Source of the DNA: Hyphomicrobiales bacterium
GTDB lineage: Bacteria > Pseudomonadota > Alphaproteobacteria > Rhizobiales > Beijerinckiaceae
Assembly: GCA_019075905.1 (NCBI GenBank)
Contig: JAGXAM010000001.1
Span: forward strand, 277,455-341,454
Direction of reading: 5' to 3'
DNA length: 64,000 nucleotides
A model generated the notes under the pieces. That model did not search any database, had not been told where the DNA came from, and saw nothing but the letters and a program-made list of their open reading frames with translations. Of this stretch, positions 45,511-54,412 are shown in pieces (the first letter of the stretch is position 1; the number at the start of each line of letters is the position of its first letter). The position numbers and the translations under genes were made by a program.

Positions 45511-46773
45511 TCAGGCCGTGCCGAATTTCAGCAGCTTGATGGCGTCGAAATCCTGCACGCCGCCACCGACCCGCTTGGTCGAATAGAACAGCACATAGGG
45601 CTTAGCGGAATAGGGATCGCGCAGCACGCGGATGCCGAGCCGGTCCACGATCAAATAGCCGCGCTCGAAATCGCCAAAGGCGATCGACAGCGAGTTGGCG
45701 GCAATGTCCGGCATGTCCTCGGCCTCGGTCATCGGGAAATTCATCAGCGTCGTGGCGCCGCCGATGGTGCTGGGCGGGGCCCAGAGATATTCGCCCGTGG
45801 AAGTCTTGAAGGTGCGCACCTGGGAGAGCGTGCGCCGGTTCATGACAAAGCGCGCCTTTTGCCGATAACCGGCCTTCAGCGCATAGATCAGGTCAATCAC
45901 CACATCTGACGGGTTCGCGGCCGGCCAGGCCGCCGAAACACCAGTGACCTGATAGCCAAGGCTGCCCCAGGCCCAGCTCGCCTGCGCCACATTCGGCACG
46001 CTCATGAAGCCCTGCGGCTGGTTGATGCCGGTGCCATTGACGAAGGCAGTGCCTTCCTGGGTGGCAAAGGCCAGCGAGATTTCCTCGCCGATCCATTGCT
46101 CGATGTCGACAACCGAGTCATCGAGCAGGGTCTGCGTCGCTGCAGGCATGGCATAAAGCTCAAAGGCCGGAAAATGCATGTCGGCGATCTGCTGGGTGGC
46201 GCTTTGCGGGCGCGGATCGGTTTCCGCCACCCATCCCGACGCCGGGCCATTGAAAGAAAACGCCTTGCGCAATTGCGCGCCGGAAATCTGGCGCACCGAG
46301 GCAATGGTGCGAATAGGCGAATAATCGGCCATGCGCAGCAAAATCTCGCGCTCGGCCGGCACGGGCACGAGATAGCCGCCATCGGGGCCGGAACCGGCCG
46401 AAAGCGCCGTCGCCTCCAGCCCCTTGAGGCCCATGGCCTCGCCCGAGCGCATATAGGAGGTGAAGGCGAGCTTGTGCTCGCGCTCGTCGGCACTGGCAGC
46501 CTCGCTGCGGCCGATTTGCGGGCGGGATTTTTCGATCAGCATGCTGTCGAGCCGGCGCTTGTTGTCATCGAGCGCCCGGTCGATGCGCGCCAGCTTTTCC
46601 TCGGTCACGACATCGGCGGAAAGCCTTGTCTCGATCTGGTCGAGCCGCTCATCATTGGTATCGCGGAAACTGGCGAAAGTGCGGTGAAAATCTTCAAAGG
46701 CCTGGGTGACATCGGTGCCGATGGCCTTGGTCTCGGGTGCCGGTTTTGAGCGTGTTTCAGCGTTCATGTTCAT
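45511..46773 (-). CDS. GTA major capsid protein, HK97 fold (gp5)
   Basis: 420 residues; the second methionine (46767) has better spacing to the AGAAGGG site and would give 418. An N-terminal helical delta-like scaffold (about 20-100, with DERLDQIETRLSADVVTEEK) precedes the mature capsid domain. GSGPDGGYLVPVPAEREIL marks the usual cleavage vicinity. HK97 motifs include SGWVAETDPRPQSATQ, NGTGINQPQGFMSV and FGDFERGYLIVDRLGI. The scaffold is removed by the gp4 protease. Confidence 0.95.
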   Translation of the reverse strand: MNMNAETRSKPAPETKAIGTDVTQAFEDFHRTFASFRDTNDERLDQIETRLSADVVTEEKLARIDRALDDNKRRLDSMLIEKSRPQIGRSEAASADEREHKLAFTSYMRSGEAMGLKGLEATALSAGSGPDGGYLVPVPAEREILLRMADYSPIRTIASVRQISGAQLRKAFSFNGPASGWVAETDPRPQSATQQIADMHFPAFELYAMPAATQTLLDDSVVDIEQWIGEEISLAFATQEGTAFVNGTGINQPQGFMSVPNVAQASWAWGSLGYQVTGVSAAWPAANPSDVVIDLIYALKAGYRQKARFVMNRRTLSQVRTFKTSTGEYLWAPPSTIGGATTLMNFPMTEAEDMPDIAANSLSIAFGDFERGYLIVDRLGIRVLRDPYSAKPYVLFYSTKRVGGGVQDFDAIKLLKFGTA

Positions 46774-46811
46774 GCCCTTCTTGCGGAAAAATTTGCCAGC
46801 GGGCGGCCGCG

Positions 46812-47384
46812 TCAGCGAAATGCTGCGGCGGCCTTGCGGATGGCGCGGGCCAGGCCTTCGGGCCGGACATGGGCGTGGGCGCGCTTGACGGCGGAAACCC
46901 GCGCCTGCGGCAACATCGGGAATGTGACGATCGAGATTTCCCACAAATCGAGCCGGATCAGCTTTCGGATGCCGGTCACCTTGTCGTTGACGGCGCTTTG
47001 CGTGCGAAAGCCGATGGAAAGTCCATCGAGCGCGCCATCACGCATCAGCGCATAGATTTCGCGGGCGCGCGCCACCGCCAGATTGAGCTGGCCGGCAACC
47101 CTGAGGCCGCGTGCATCCTCGATGATCGAGGTCCAGATGCCGAGCGGCTGGGCGGCATCGTGCTGCCACAGCATTTTCACGCCGCCGGCACCGCGCTTTT
47201 CCAGCGAGGCGCGGAAGGCTCCGGGCATGACGAGATCGCGCCCCATGTCCACCACGCCAAACAGGCTGGCATAGCCGATGAACGAGCCATCCTGGGTGAG
47301 GCCGGAAATCTGGCCGGGAAGGTTCTTGGTTTCCAACGTCGCGGTCATGTGCGCCGTCTCAAGCTGCGGGATCCGTGCCACCAT
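46812..47384 (-). CDS. GTA HK97-type prohead protease (gp4)
   Basis: 190 residues from MVARIPQLE, with GGAGGT six bases before the ATG. The S78-type catalytic His is in MLWQHDAAQPLG and Ser in DGLSIGFRT; YASLFGVVDMGRDLVMPGAF is the family opening. It matures the capsid precursor. Its start shares one base with the stop of the small upstream gene. Confidence 0.93.
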   Translation of the reverse strand: MVARIPQLETAHMTATLETKNLPGQISGLTQDGSFIGYASLFGVVDMGRDLVMPGAFRASLEKRGAGGVKMLWQHDAAQPLGIWTSIIEDARGLRVAGQLNLAVARAREIYALMRDGALDGLSIGFRTQSAVNDKVTGIRKLIRLDLWEISIVTFPMLPQARVSAVKRAHAHVRPEGLARAIRKAAAAFR

Positions 47385-47536
47385 CAGATCACCTCCGGCG
47401 CGGCGGGCCGTGCCGCCCGGGCCTTCGTGCGCTCGGGGGCCATGAGCTTGCCGAGCAGGCTCACAAAGGTGGCGAGCACCTGCTCGGCCTCAGCGCCGGG
47501 GTCGCGGCTTTTGCGTTCTTTTCGGCGAAACATCAT
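47384..47536 (-). CDS. Tiny GTA protein between portal and protease genes
   Basis: 50 residues beginning MMFRRKERKSRDP and ending in RPAAPEVI. A basic N terminus is followed by an amphipathic helix (AEAEQVLATFVSLLGKLMAP). A GGAG ribosome binding site and stop/start overlaps on both sides (ATGA with the preceding gene, TGATG with gp4) support it. The position equals that of RcGTA gene 3.5, but the sequence is too short to assign. Confidence 0.65.
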   Translation of the reverse strand: MMFRRKERKSRDPGAEAEQVLATFVSLLGKLMAPERTKARAARPAAPEVI

Positions 47537-47721
47537 GGTTCATCTCCAAATTGGCGGTTGAAGCGGGAAAGTTCGCGCACGAACAGGTCAAAGCGGCGGT
47601 TGGCGGCGGCAAGGTCACGCAAGGTCGCGAGCAGCAGGCCCGAAGCGCTCGACGCCCACAAAAACAGCGCCAGATGCGCCAGATCGCCACGGGCGATGAT
47701 GGTTGAGACGACATCATTCAT
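47533..47721 (-). CDS. Tiny membrane protein of the GTA cluster
   Basis: 62 residues, MNDVVSTIIARGDLAHLALF. One probable membrane helix (about 14-34, LAHLALFLWASSASGLLLATL) precedes a charged tail with RRFDLFVRELSRFNRQFG. It overlaps the portal gene and the next tiny gene by 4 bases each, so it is part of the coupled operon. A gene 3.5-like position; function unknown. Confidence 0.65.
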   Translation of the reverse strand: MNDVVSTIIARGDLAHLALFLWASSASGLLLATLRDLAAANRRFDLFVRELSRFNRQFGDEP

Positions 47722-48938
47722 GGCTTGGCGGGGGTGCTGGAACCTGACTGCGGCACCTGCCCGCGCGGCAGGATGCCATAGCCCAGGGCCTCGCGCTTTT
47801 CGTCGATGGTCAGGAAGCTCGCGGCATCGACGCGCGCCCATTCGATCTGCCGCTCTTCGGCCAGAGCGTCAATGCGATCAACGTTATAGTCGAAGGTGAA
47901 CGGCCCGTAGGCCTTGCCGAACCACGCCGCAAAACTCTTCTGGGTGCGGGCGATCAGCGGAATGACGGTCTGGCGCCAGAAGGCGCGGTTGGCTTCCTGA
48001 TAATTGGAAAAGGTGTTGTCGCCGGGTATGCCAAGCATTTGTGGCGGCACACCGAATGCTAGGGCAATGTCGCGGGCGGCGCCGTTCTTGGCGGCCATGA
48101 AATCCATGTCACGCGGGCTCATAGACAAGGCTTTCCAGTCGAGCCCGCCTTCAAGCAGCAAGGGCCGCCCGGCATTGCCGGGACCGGAAAAACTGTCGTC
48201 GAGCTCGGCCTTGAGCCGGTCGAACTGCTCGTCGCTGAGCTGGCTGCCTTCCGGGCCGGCATAGACCAGCGCGCCCGAGGGTCGCGCCGCATTGTCGAGC
48301 AAGGCCTTGTTCCAACCGCAGGCAGCGTTGTGAATATCGAGCGCTACCTGCGCGGCGGCAATCGGCGAGAAGCCATAATGATCATCAAGCGGATGAAACA
48401 GCTTCAGGTGCAGGATCTGCGTCATGCCCTCGGCATTGACGGGATAGCGCACCTTGTCGCCGCCAATCATGTAATCATAGGCCACCGGCCAGCCGCTCGC
48501 GCCCGGCACCAGGCTCATTCGATCCGGCCGCAGGGCATAAAGTTCGCGCGGCATGGCCTCGACCAGGGTCGCCTCGACGTAGCCATTGCCAAACAACAGC
48601 AGGTTGGTGAACAGCGCCTCGAAAAAAGTCGGGCCGACATCCGTGGGGTTGGGGCGGGCCATCAGGTCGAGCAGCGGGTGTTCGGTGATCTCCCTGCGCC
48701 CCTCGAACATCAGCCAGGGCACGGAAGCCGCTGCCTCGGCAATCATCCGCACCGTGCGATAGACCACGGCATTGCGCTCATAGCCCTGCTGGGTCAGCGT
48801 CACATAATTGCGCGGTGTCCAGCGGGCGAGGCCCATGGAATGCAGGGCCAGCAGCCGCGCGGCGCGCGAGGCCTTTATTTCCGGCGGTTGGGGCAAGGCC
48901 GGACCGCCGCCAAAAAGGCGTGACAGGAAGGACGCCAT
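47718..48938 (-). CDS. GTA portal protein (gp3, HK97 family)
   Basis: 406 residues. Portal signatures: VRMIAEAAASVPWLMFEGRR, HPLLDLMARPNP, ILHLKLFHPLDDHYGFSPI and the C-terminal FGVPPQMLGIPGDNTFSNYQ. It forms the dodecameric DNA channel at the capsid vertex. It starts 41 bases after the terminase stop and is full length. Confidence 0.95.
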   Translation of the reverse strand: MASFLSRLFGGGPALPQPPEIKASRAARLLALHSMGLARWTPRNYVTLTQQGYERNAVVYRTVRMIAEAAASVPWLMFEGRREITEHPLLDLMARPNPTDVGPTFFEALFTNLLLFGNGYVEATLVEAMPRELYALRPDRMSLVPGASGWPVAYDYMIGGDKVRYPVNAEGMTQILHLKLFHPLDDHYGFSPIAAAQVALDIHNAACGWNKALLDNAARPSGALVYAGPEGSQLSDEQFDRLKAELDDSFSGPGNAGRPLLLEGGLDWKALSMSPRDMDFMAAKNGAARDIALAFGVPPQMLGIPGDNTFSNYQEANRAFWRQTVIPLIARTQKSFAAWFGKAYGPFTFDYNVDRIDALAEERQIEWARVDAASFLTIDEKREALGYGILPRGQVPQSGSSTPAKP

Positions 48939-48979
48939 GAAATGAAGCTCCTCGGTTGAACAAAATCCGGTGGCGGCTG

Positions 48980-50356
48980 CTAAAGGCGTCGCATCCTTGG
49001 TTCGGCGGCATCCGTGGCCAGCGCCAGTGCGCTGATGGCCCAGACCAGCGCATCGAGCCGGTCGGGGCTGTGGCCATCGCTCGTGCCGTCAGCGGTGAAG
49101 GCGCACATTTCATCCTCCAGCGCCGGGAAAGCGCCGGCATGGCGCACCCTGCCCTGCTCATAGAGCTGCGCCACCGGAGCGGCGCGCAGATATTTGCCAC
49201 GGGTGGCCCGGACGCTGCGCACCGGCACGCTGGCATCGGCCTTGCCAATGACGGCTGCGACCATTTCGCCGCCCTGGTTGACTTCGGCCACCAGCGCATC
49301 GGCCTCGTAGCGATGATAAAGCGCTACGGCTGCGGCTGCCCATTGCGCCGGGCGCACCTCTTTTAGCGAGGCATCGGCCAGCACGATCACCATGCCGTCA
49401 GCAGTCATACCGGCGGCGATAATGCCGCAGGCATCGGCGCGCCGGCCGGAGCTGGCGGGCGGATCAACCGCCACGACGATCTTGCGGCAGGAAGGCGCTT
49501 CGGCGAGCCTTGCGGCCTCGATCATGTCGCGCGTCCACAGCGCCCCGGCCACGTCCTCGATGATTTCGCCATCGATCTCCTGACGGCCGAGCCTGGTGCC
49601 GCCATAGCGGGCCTGCACGGCATCCAGAAACCCCGGTGCCAGATGCGCGGCATTGGCGGCGGTGGCGGCCCGGGTCACGGCGGTGCGCGGGTCCTTGAGC
49701 AGGCGCTTGACCAGTGCCGTCGGCCGCGGGGTGGTCGTCACCAGCTGGCGCGGGAAGCGGCCGAGCCGCAGCCCGAATTGCAGCATGTCCCAAGTCGCCT
49801 CGGACTGCCGCCATTTGGCCAGCTCGTCGCACCAGGCGGCCTCGAATTGCGGCCCACGCAGACTGTCGGGCTGTTCGGCGGAAAACACCTGGGCGATGGT
49901 GCCGTTTTTCCATGTCAGCAGCCGCCGCGAGGGTTCCCACGTCGGGCGTTCATGGCGCCTGTGCACGGACAGCAGGCCGGAAACCCCCTCGATCATGACA
50001 TTGCGCACTTCCTCATAGGTCTCGCCGATCAGGGCGATGCGCCGTGGCGGCTTTTCGGCGAAGCCCGGCAGGGCCAGCGCCAGCCCGCGCACCCATTCGG
50101 CCCCGGTGCGGGTCTTGCCGGCACCGCGCCCGCCCATCACCAGCCAGGTGGTCCAGGGCGCGCCGTCAGTGGCACCGGCGGGCGGCAGTTGATCGGCCCG
50201 GCCGGCGAGGCACCAGTCATGGGCGAGGCTTTCCAGCTCTGCCAGGGAAAGGCCCGCCACCAGCGCCTCGAACCTGCCGGCACGCACCGCCGCCAGAAAC
50301 TTCCGGCGAAAATCCTGATCAACCAGCGGCCAGCCCGGCGGCGTGGCGGCGCTCAC
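48980..50356 (-). CDS. GTA terminase large subunit (gp2)
   Basis: 458 residues from GTG 50356, which overlaps the gp1 stop as GTGA; an ATG nine codons upstream also exists. The packaging ATPase has Walker A GGRGAGKT (about 75-82) and Walker B FEAAWCDELAKW. The RNase H-like nuclease domain begins KIVVAVDPPASS and has DALVAEVNQGGE and DRLDALVWA. It pumps host DNA into capsids headful by headful in GTAs. It is intact. Confidence 0.95.
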   Translation of the reverse strand: MSAATPPGWPLVDQDFRRKFLAAVRAGRFEALVAGLSLAELESLAHDWCLAGRADQLPPAGATDGAPWTTWLVMGGRGAGKTRTGAEWVRGLALALPGFAEKPPRRIALIGETYEEVRNVMIEGVSGLLSVHRRHERPTWEPSRRLLTWKNGTIAQVFSAEQPDSLRGPQFEAAWCDELAKWRQSEATWDMLQFGLRLGRFPRQLVTTTPRPTALVKRLLKDPRTAVTRAATAANAAHLAPGFLDAVQARYGGTRLGRQEIDGEIIEDVAGALWTRDMIEAARLAEAPSCRKIVVAVDPPASSGRRADACGIIAAGMTADGMVIVLADASLKEVRPAQWAAAAVALYHRYEADALVAEVNQGGEMVAAVIGKADASVPVRSVRATRGKYLRAAPVAQLYEQGRVRHAGAFPALEDEMCAFTADGTSDGHSPDRLDALVWAISALALATDAAEPRMRRL

Positions 50357-50592
50357 ATCGCCACGTCGGTGGCGACCGGCCAATAGGTATCATCAACCGG
50401 CTTGCGAGGCCGGCGCCTGGCACGCGGCCTTGCCGGCAAGCCATCCTCCTCGCGCTCGATCACTTGCAGAACTCGCACGGCGAGCGGGCGTGGCGGCGCG
50501 CAAGGCAGCGCATCGGCGGCATCGCCCAGAAGCTCAGCTGCCGCCCCGGCGCCGACCAGCATCACGCCATTGGCATCCTGCGTTGCGCTCAT
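50353..50592 (-). CDS. GTA gp1, small-terminase position
   Basis: 79 residues starting MSATQDANGVMLVGAGAAAE, preceded by GGAGGG. The C-terminal half is basic (ARPRARRRPRKPVDD), as expected for DNA binding. The position just upstream of the large terminase and the 4-base coupling to it match RcGTA gene 1. Shorter than most relatives. A probable promoter lies about 57 bases upstream. Confidence 0.75.
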   Translation of the reverse strand: MSATQDANGVMLVGAGAAAELLGDAADALPCAPPRPLAVRVLQVIEREEDGLPARPRARRRPRKPVDDTYWPVATDVAM

Positions 50593-50648
50593 GGCGGGCC
50601 CTCCGGTTCGGACAATGGAAAGTCGATACACTCATCGACCATGTCCCA

Positions 50649-50677
50649 TCTCTAGCCGGGCAGCGTCAGGAAGTCAA
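50649..50677 (-). promoter_or_regulatory. Candidate sigma-70-type promoter for the GTA operon
   Basis: On the minus strand TTGACT and TAGAGA are separated by exactly 17 bases, about 57 bases before the gp1 start, just after an AT-rich stretch (TAAGTTAAGAAAG). It is the only good match in the 100-base gap between ycgN-like and gp1 genes. GTA promoters in other species depend on GafA and CtrA; no convincing full CtrA site is seen here. Confidence 0.45.
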
Positions 50678-50693
50678 GGATTACTTTCTTAAC

Positions 50694-51215
50694 TTAGGAT
50701 TTTTTTCTTACATAACCGCGCGGACGCACCTTTGCCAACCGTGGCACGCGGCGCGGCCAAGTGACAATATGATCAACAAGATCATCAACTTCGATGCCAT
50801 CTTCATGGCCCTTCAACTTGCCGCGCACCGATATGCCAGCCTCATGCACGCTGTCACGCGAGCCGGATTTGAGATAGTGCCACCACATGAGGTCGCGCCC
50901 TTCGGCGACCAGACGATAGGCGCAGGTCGGCGGCAGCCAGTCGATCTCGCGCAGCTTGGCCGGGCTCAGGGCGATGCAATCGGGCACGAGGCCCTGGCGC
51001 TGTGGATAATTGCGGCAGGCGCAGGTGTCACCATCCAGCAATTTGCAGCCGATATCGGTGAAATGCACCTTGCCGGTGTCTTCATCTTCCAGCTTGACGA
51101 GGCAGCAGCGCCCGCAGCCATCGCACAAAGCCTCCCATTGTTCCGGCGTCAGCGCCTCCAGCCCGTCGTGCCAGAACTCGCCGGCTTTCGTATCCTTGCC
51201 ACTCTTGCCCGTCAC
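50694..51215 (-). CDS. YcgN/UPF0260 cysteine-cluster protein
   Basis: 173 residues. The UPF0260/YkgJ pattern is clear: WEALCDGCGRCCLVKLEDED, a later TDIGCKLLDGDTCACRNYPQ, and VPDCIALSPAKLREIDWLP. About eight cysteines suggest a bound metal or iron-sulfur cluster. Function unknown. It precedes the GTA cluster on the same strand with a 101-base gap containing a candidate promoter. Confidence 0.92.
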   Translation of the reverse strand: MTGKSGKDTKAGEFWHDGLEALTPEQWEALCDGCGRCCLVKLEDEDTGKVHFTDIGCKLLDGDTCACRNYPQRQGLVPDCIALSPAKLREIDWLPPTCAYRLVAEGRDLMWWHYLKSGSRDSVHEAGISVRGKLKGHEDGIEVDDLVDHIVTWPRRVPRLAKVRPRGYVRKKS

Positions 51216-51395
51216 ACCTGCTACCTCAAGACACCACGCCCCATTTCAGCACAGTTGCGGATGGCACGCCACTTGCTCCAGTGACATCACGGTCACGCCC
51301 TGCACCGTCCTATGTCAGGTCGGCGACATCATGTGTTGAAAAAGTCTTAACCCTGTGCCACATCACGGCCGGATCGGGTCGGGGCTTGTTGAGGA

Positions 51396-53675
51396 GTGTT
51401 GAGCTTGCGTGAATGGCTCGCCAGGTCGCAGCTGATGCGCCGCCTGTCCCGGTTTTTCCTCGCCCTTGATGCCGCCATCACGGCATGGCTGTTCGAGGGC
51501 GGGCGCGATGGCCGCGAGATGCTCGATCAGTTCGTGACCTTCATGGACAGGTTCCATGTCGCGGGCTTCCGCAAATTTCTGGTCGAGATGGCCTGCGAGG
51601 CGCTGACGCTCGGCTCGGCCGGCGCCGTATTTGCGGTGATCATGGCCGGCCCGGCCTTCCAGATCACGCAACAGAAATGGCCGCGCAAGGAAGATCTCGC
51701 CGTGACCTTTCTTGACCGCTATGGCCGGGTGGTCGGCAAGCGCGGCATCCTGCATGATGACAGCGTGCCCCTGAGCCAATATCCCGCCAATCTCATCGAT
51801 GCCGTGCTCTCCACCGAAGACCGGCGGTTTTATCACCATTTCGGAATTGATATCGTCGGCACCCTGCGGGCACTCACCGTCGATGCCATCGGCAAGAAGC
51901 ATGTCGAGGGCGGTTCCACCCTCACCCAGCAGGTGGTGAAAAACCTGTTTCTCAATGACCAGCGCACCATCCAGCGCAAGGTCAACGAGGCTTTCATTTC
52001 CATCTGGCTCGAACAGCATCTCACCAAGCGCCAGATCCTGAAAATGTATCTCGACCGCATGTATATGGGCAGCGGCACTTTCGGCGTGCAGGCGGCCGCC
52101 AAATTCTATTTCGGCAAATCGGTGCGCGACCTCACCTTGAGCGAATGCGCGATGCTGGCGGGCCTGTTCAAGGCACCGACGAAATTTTCGCCCGACGTGA
52201 ACCTGTCGGCAGCCCGCGGACGTGCGGCGCGGGTTCTCGATAATATGGTCGCGGCCGGCTATATTTCCGAAGGCCAGATGCACGCCGCCCGCCTTGCCCC
52301 GGCAACGCCGGTCGAACGCCCGCAGGTCAGTCCGCCGGACTGGTATCTCGACTGGGCCTTCAGCGAGGTGCAGCGTCTCGCCAACGAGGGCAAATTCGGC
52401 AAATCGCGTGTTCTCGTCGTGCGCACCGCGCTCGATCCGGCACTGCAAAAGGTCGCCGAATCCTCGATCCAGGATCACCTGCGGGTATCGGGCAAGGCCC
52501 TGCATGTATCTGAAGCTGCGGCGATATTCCTGAAGCCGGATGGTGCCGTGCGGGCCATGGTTGGCGGGCGTGATTACGGCATCAGCCAGTTCAACCGCGT
52601 GACCTCGGCGCTGCGCCAGCCCGGCTCATCCTTCAAGCCCTATGTCTATCTCACCGCCATTGAGACCGGACGGCTCAACCCTAATACCATCATCGTCGAC
52701 AGCCCGGTATGCCTTGGCAACTGGTGCCCGCATAATTTCGAAAAGCGCTTTCTCGGGCCGGTACCGGCATGGAAGGCGCTTGCTGAATCCATCAATACCT
52801 GCGCCGTCAAGGTCTCGATCCTGATTGGTGCCGACCTGCGATCGAATGCGTGGAATGACGCCAAGCTCGGACGCAAGCGCATCATCGCCATGGCGCACCG
52901 GCTCGGCATAACCACGCCGCTCGAAGACACGCCCTCGCTGCCGATCGGTGCCGACGCCATCAAGATGATCGATGAGGCGACGGCCTATACTGCCTTTGCC
53001 AATGGCGGCAAGAAAGCGCCTCCCTATGCCGTCATCGAGGTGCGCGACAGCCGTGGCGACTTGCTCTACCAGCATGATCGTGACGCGCCGCCGCCGGTCC
53101 AGATCGTCAGTCCGCAGAATATTGCCCAGTTGAACTTCATGCTGCAAAAGGTCGTCGAGACCGGCACCGGCCGCAAGGCGTTTCTCGGCTTCACCCCGGC
53201 TGCGGGCAAGACCGGCACCACCAATAATTACAAGGATGCCTGGTTCAACGGCTTTACCGGCAATTATGTCGGTCTCGTCTGGTACGGCAATGATAATGAT
53301 TCACCGATGAACAAGGTGGTTGGCGGGCTGTTGTCGGCCTCGACCTGGCATGACGTGATGGTTTATGCCCATCATGGTGAGAAGCTGGTGAATTTCCCCG
53401 GTGCGCAGCCGGTGGCCGCCAAGGGCATGGCGGCTGCCAATGCGGCATCTGGCACGGCGACGGATCTCGCCAACACTTTCGGTGCGCCTGCTGCCCCGCC
53501 CCGGCTCTCGAAGCTTTCGGCAGCTGCCTTGAAAAATCTCAACATTCTCATTGATCAGGTGCGGCCGCGCCGGGCCAGTGGCTTGCGACGCCGCCGCGCC
53601 CGCACCGAGCAGGCCTCGCGCCAGAGCCGCCAGGCCAATTTAATCATGCCGGGCGGGCGCATCACCATCCAGTAG
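51396..53675 (+). CDS. Class A penicillin-binding protein (PBP1A-type)
   Basis: 759 residues if begun at GTG 51396; TTG 51405 (REWLARSQ) is better spaced from GAGGAG. One membrane helix near 70-90. The GT51 glycosyltransferase domain has the catalytic Glu141 in STEDRRFYHHFG and GGSTLTQQVVKN. The transpeptidase domain has SxxK Ser411/Lys414 (QPGSSFKPY), ESINTCA as the SxN motif and KTGTT. It polymerises and cross-links peptidoglycan. A basic C-terminal tail (RRASGLRRRRARTEQ) is extra. The following DUF1214/DUF1254 pair is a common downstream partner. Confidence 0.93.
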   Translation: MLSLREWLARSQLMRRLSRFFLALDAAITAWLFEGGRDGREMLDQFVTFMDRFHVAGFRKFLVEMACEALTLGSAGAVFAVIMAGPAFQITQQKWPRKEDLAVTFLDRYGRVVGKRGILHDDSVPLSQYPANLIDAVLSTEDRRFYHHFGIDIVGTLRALTVDAIGKKHVEGGSTLTQQVVKNLFLNDQRTIQRKVNEAFISIWLEQHLTKRQILKMYLDRMYMGSGTFGVQAAAKFYFGKSVRDLTLSECAMLAGLFKAPTKFSPDVNLSAARGRAARVLDNMVAAGYISEGQMHAARLAPATPVERPQVSPPDWYLDWAFSEVQRLANEGKFGKSRVLVVRTALDPALQKVAESSIQDHLRVSGKALHVSEAAAIFLKPDGAVRAMVGGRDYGISQFNRVTSALRQPGSSFKPYVYLTAIETGRLNPNTIIVDSPVCLGNWCPHNFEKRFLGPVPAWKALAESINTCAVKVSILIGADLRSNAWNDAKLGRKRIIAMAHRLGITTPLEDTPSLPIGADAIKMIDEATAYTAFANGGKKAPPYAVIEVRDSRGDLLYQHDRDAPPPVQIVSPQNIAQLNFMLQKVVETGTGRKAFLGFTPAAGKTGTTNNYKDAWFNGFTGNYVGLVWYGNDNDSPMNKVVGGLLSASTWHDVMVYAHHGEKLVNFPGAQPVAAKGMAAANAASGTATDLANTFGAPAAPPRLSKLSAAALKNLNILIDQVRPRRASGLRRRRARTEQASRQSRQANLIMPGGRITIQ

Positions 53676-53784
53676 CGCCTGCCGGCGGCACCGTCGCAAG
53701 GTTTATTTTGCCGCCCTGTTCTGCTATGGCGACGGCAGGCAGGACAGCTTGGGCTGATGCGCCCTCTTACCTCGGGTTTTCGTC

Positions 53785-54375
53785 GTGTGGTCGCTTTTTC
53801 GCCTTCTGGTAGCTGGCTTTCTGGGAACAGCGCTCGGACTGGCGGCGACCTGGTACAGCGTGCGGCATGTCAAATCGGTGTCCTATGTGGCTATCGGCCC
53901 GTGGCGCGCCACGCCTGCCAACGCCACCCTGGCCGCCGATCCCTATGGCCGCGCCTATATGGCGCATTCCGGCACCGTGCCGCTCGGGCTTGGTGAAGGC
54001 ATGGTGCTGGTCGCCCGGCATGACAGTTCCGGCCAGAAATTGTCCGGCGCCTGCACCTACCGCGTCAGCGGCGCCATGCCGGCGGCGCGGTTCTGGACCC
54101 TGACCGCCGCGGCGCGACAGCCTGATGCCCGACCTGCGGCTGCGGCCGGCCCGGCTGCCTTGTCCGACAGCCTCACCTCCGGCGAGGCGGTCTGGCAGCG
54201 CCATGGCGCCCTGGCCGTCGACATTTCGCGCCAGCCCCAGCCTGGCAACTGGCTGGCCCTGCAGACAAAGGCCGCCTTTGCCATCAAGCTGCGGCTCTAT
54301 GATACCGGGGCTACCTTTGTCGGCCCCTCGACCGCGCCGTCCATGCCGCTCGTCCAGCGCGTGTCCTGCCCATGA
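53785..54375 (+). CDS. DUF1214 domain protein
   Basis: 196 residues. One N-terminal membrane helix (about 6-24, LLVAGFLGTALGLAATWYS) precedes a periplasmic beta-rich DUF1214 domain containing YVAIGPWRATPANATLAADP, CTYRVSGAMPAARFWTLTA and the conserved closing WLALQTKAAFAIKLRLYDTG. The family is usually encoded beside DUF1254, sometimes as a fusion. Function unknown, probably envelope associated. Confidence 0.85.
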   Translation: MWSLFRLLVAGFLGTALGLAATWYSVRHVKSVSYVAIGPWRATPANATLAADPYGRAYMAHSGTVPLGLGEGMVLVARHDSSGQKLSGACTYRVSGAMPAARFWTLTAAARQPDARPAAAAGPAALSDSLTSGEAVWQRHGALAVDISRQPQPGNWLALQTKAAFAIKLRLYDTGATFVGPSTAPSMPLVQRVSCP

Positions 54376-54412
54376 TCGCGCCGCCCTGCCCAAACTTGCC
54401 GGCGGTGCGGTC

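Noticed and set aside
32145..50592. Active temperate prophage
   Set aside because: No integrase, excisionase, repressor, replication or attachment sequences were found, and the gene order is that of domesticated GTAs.
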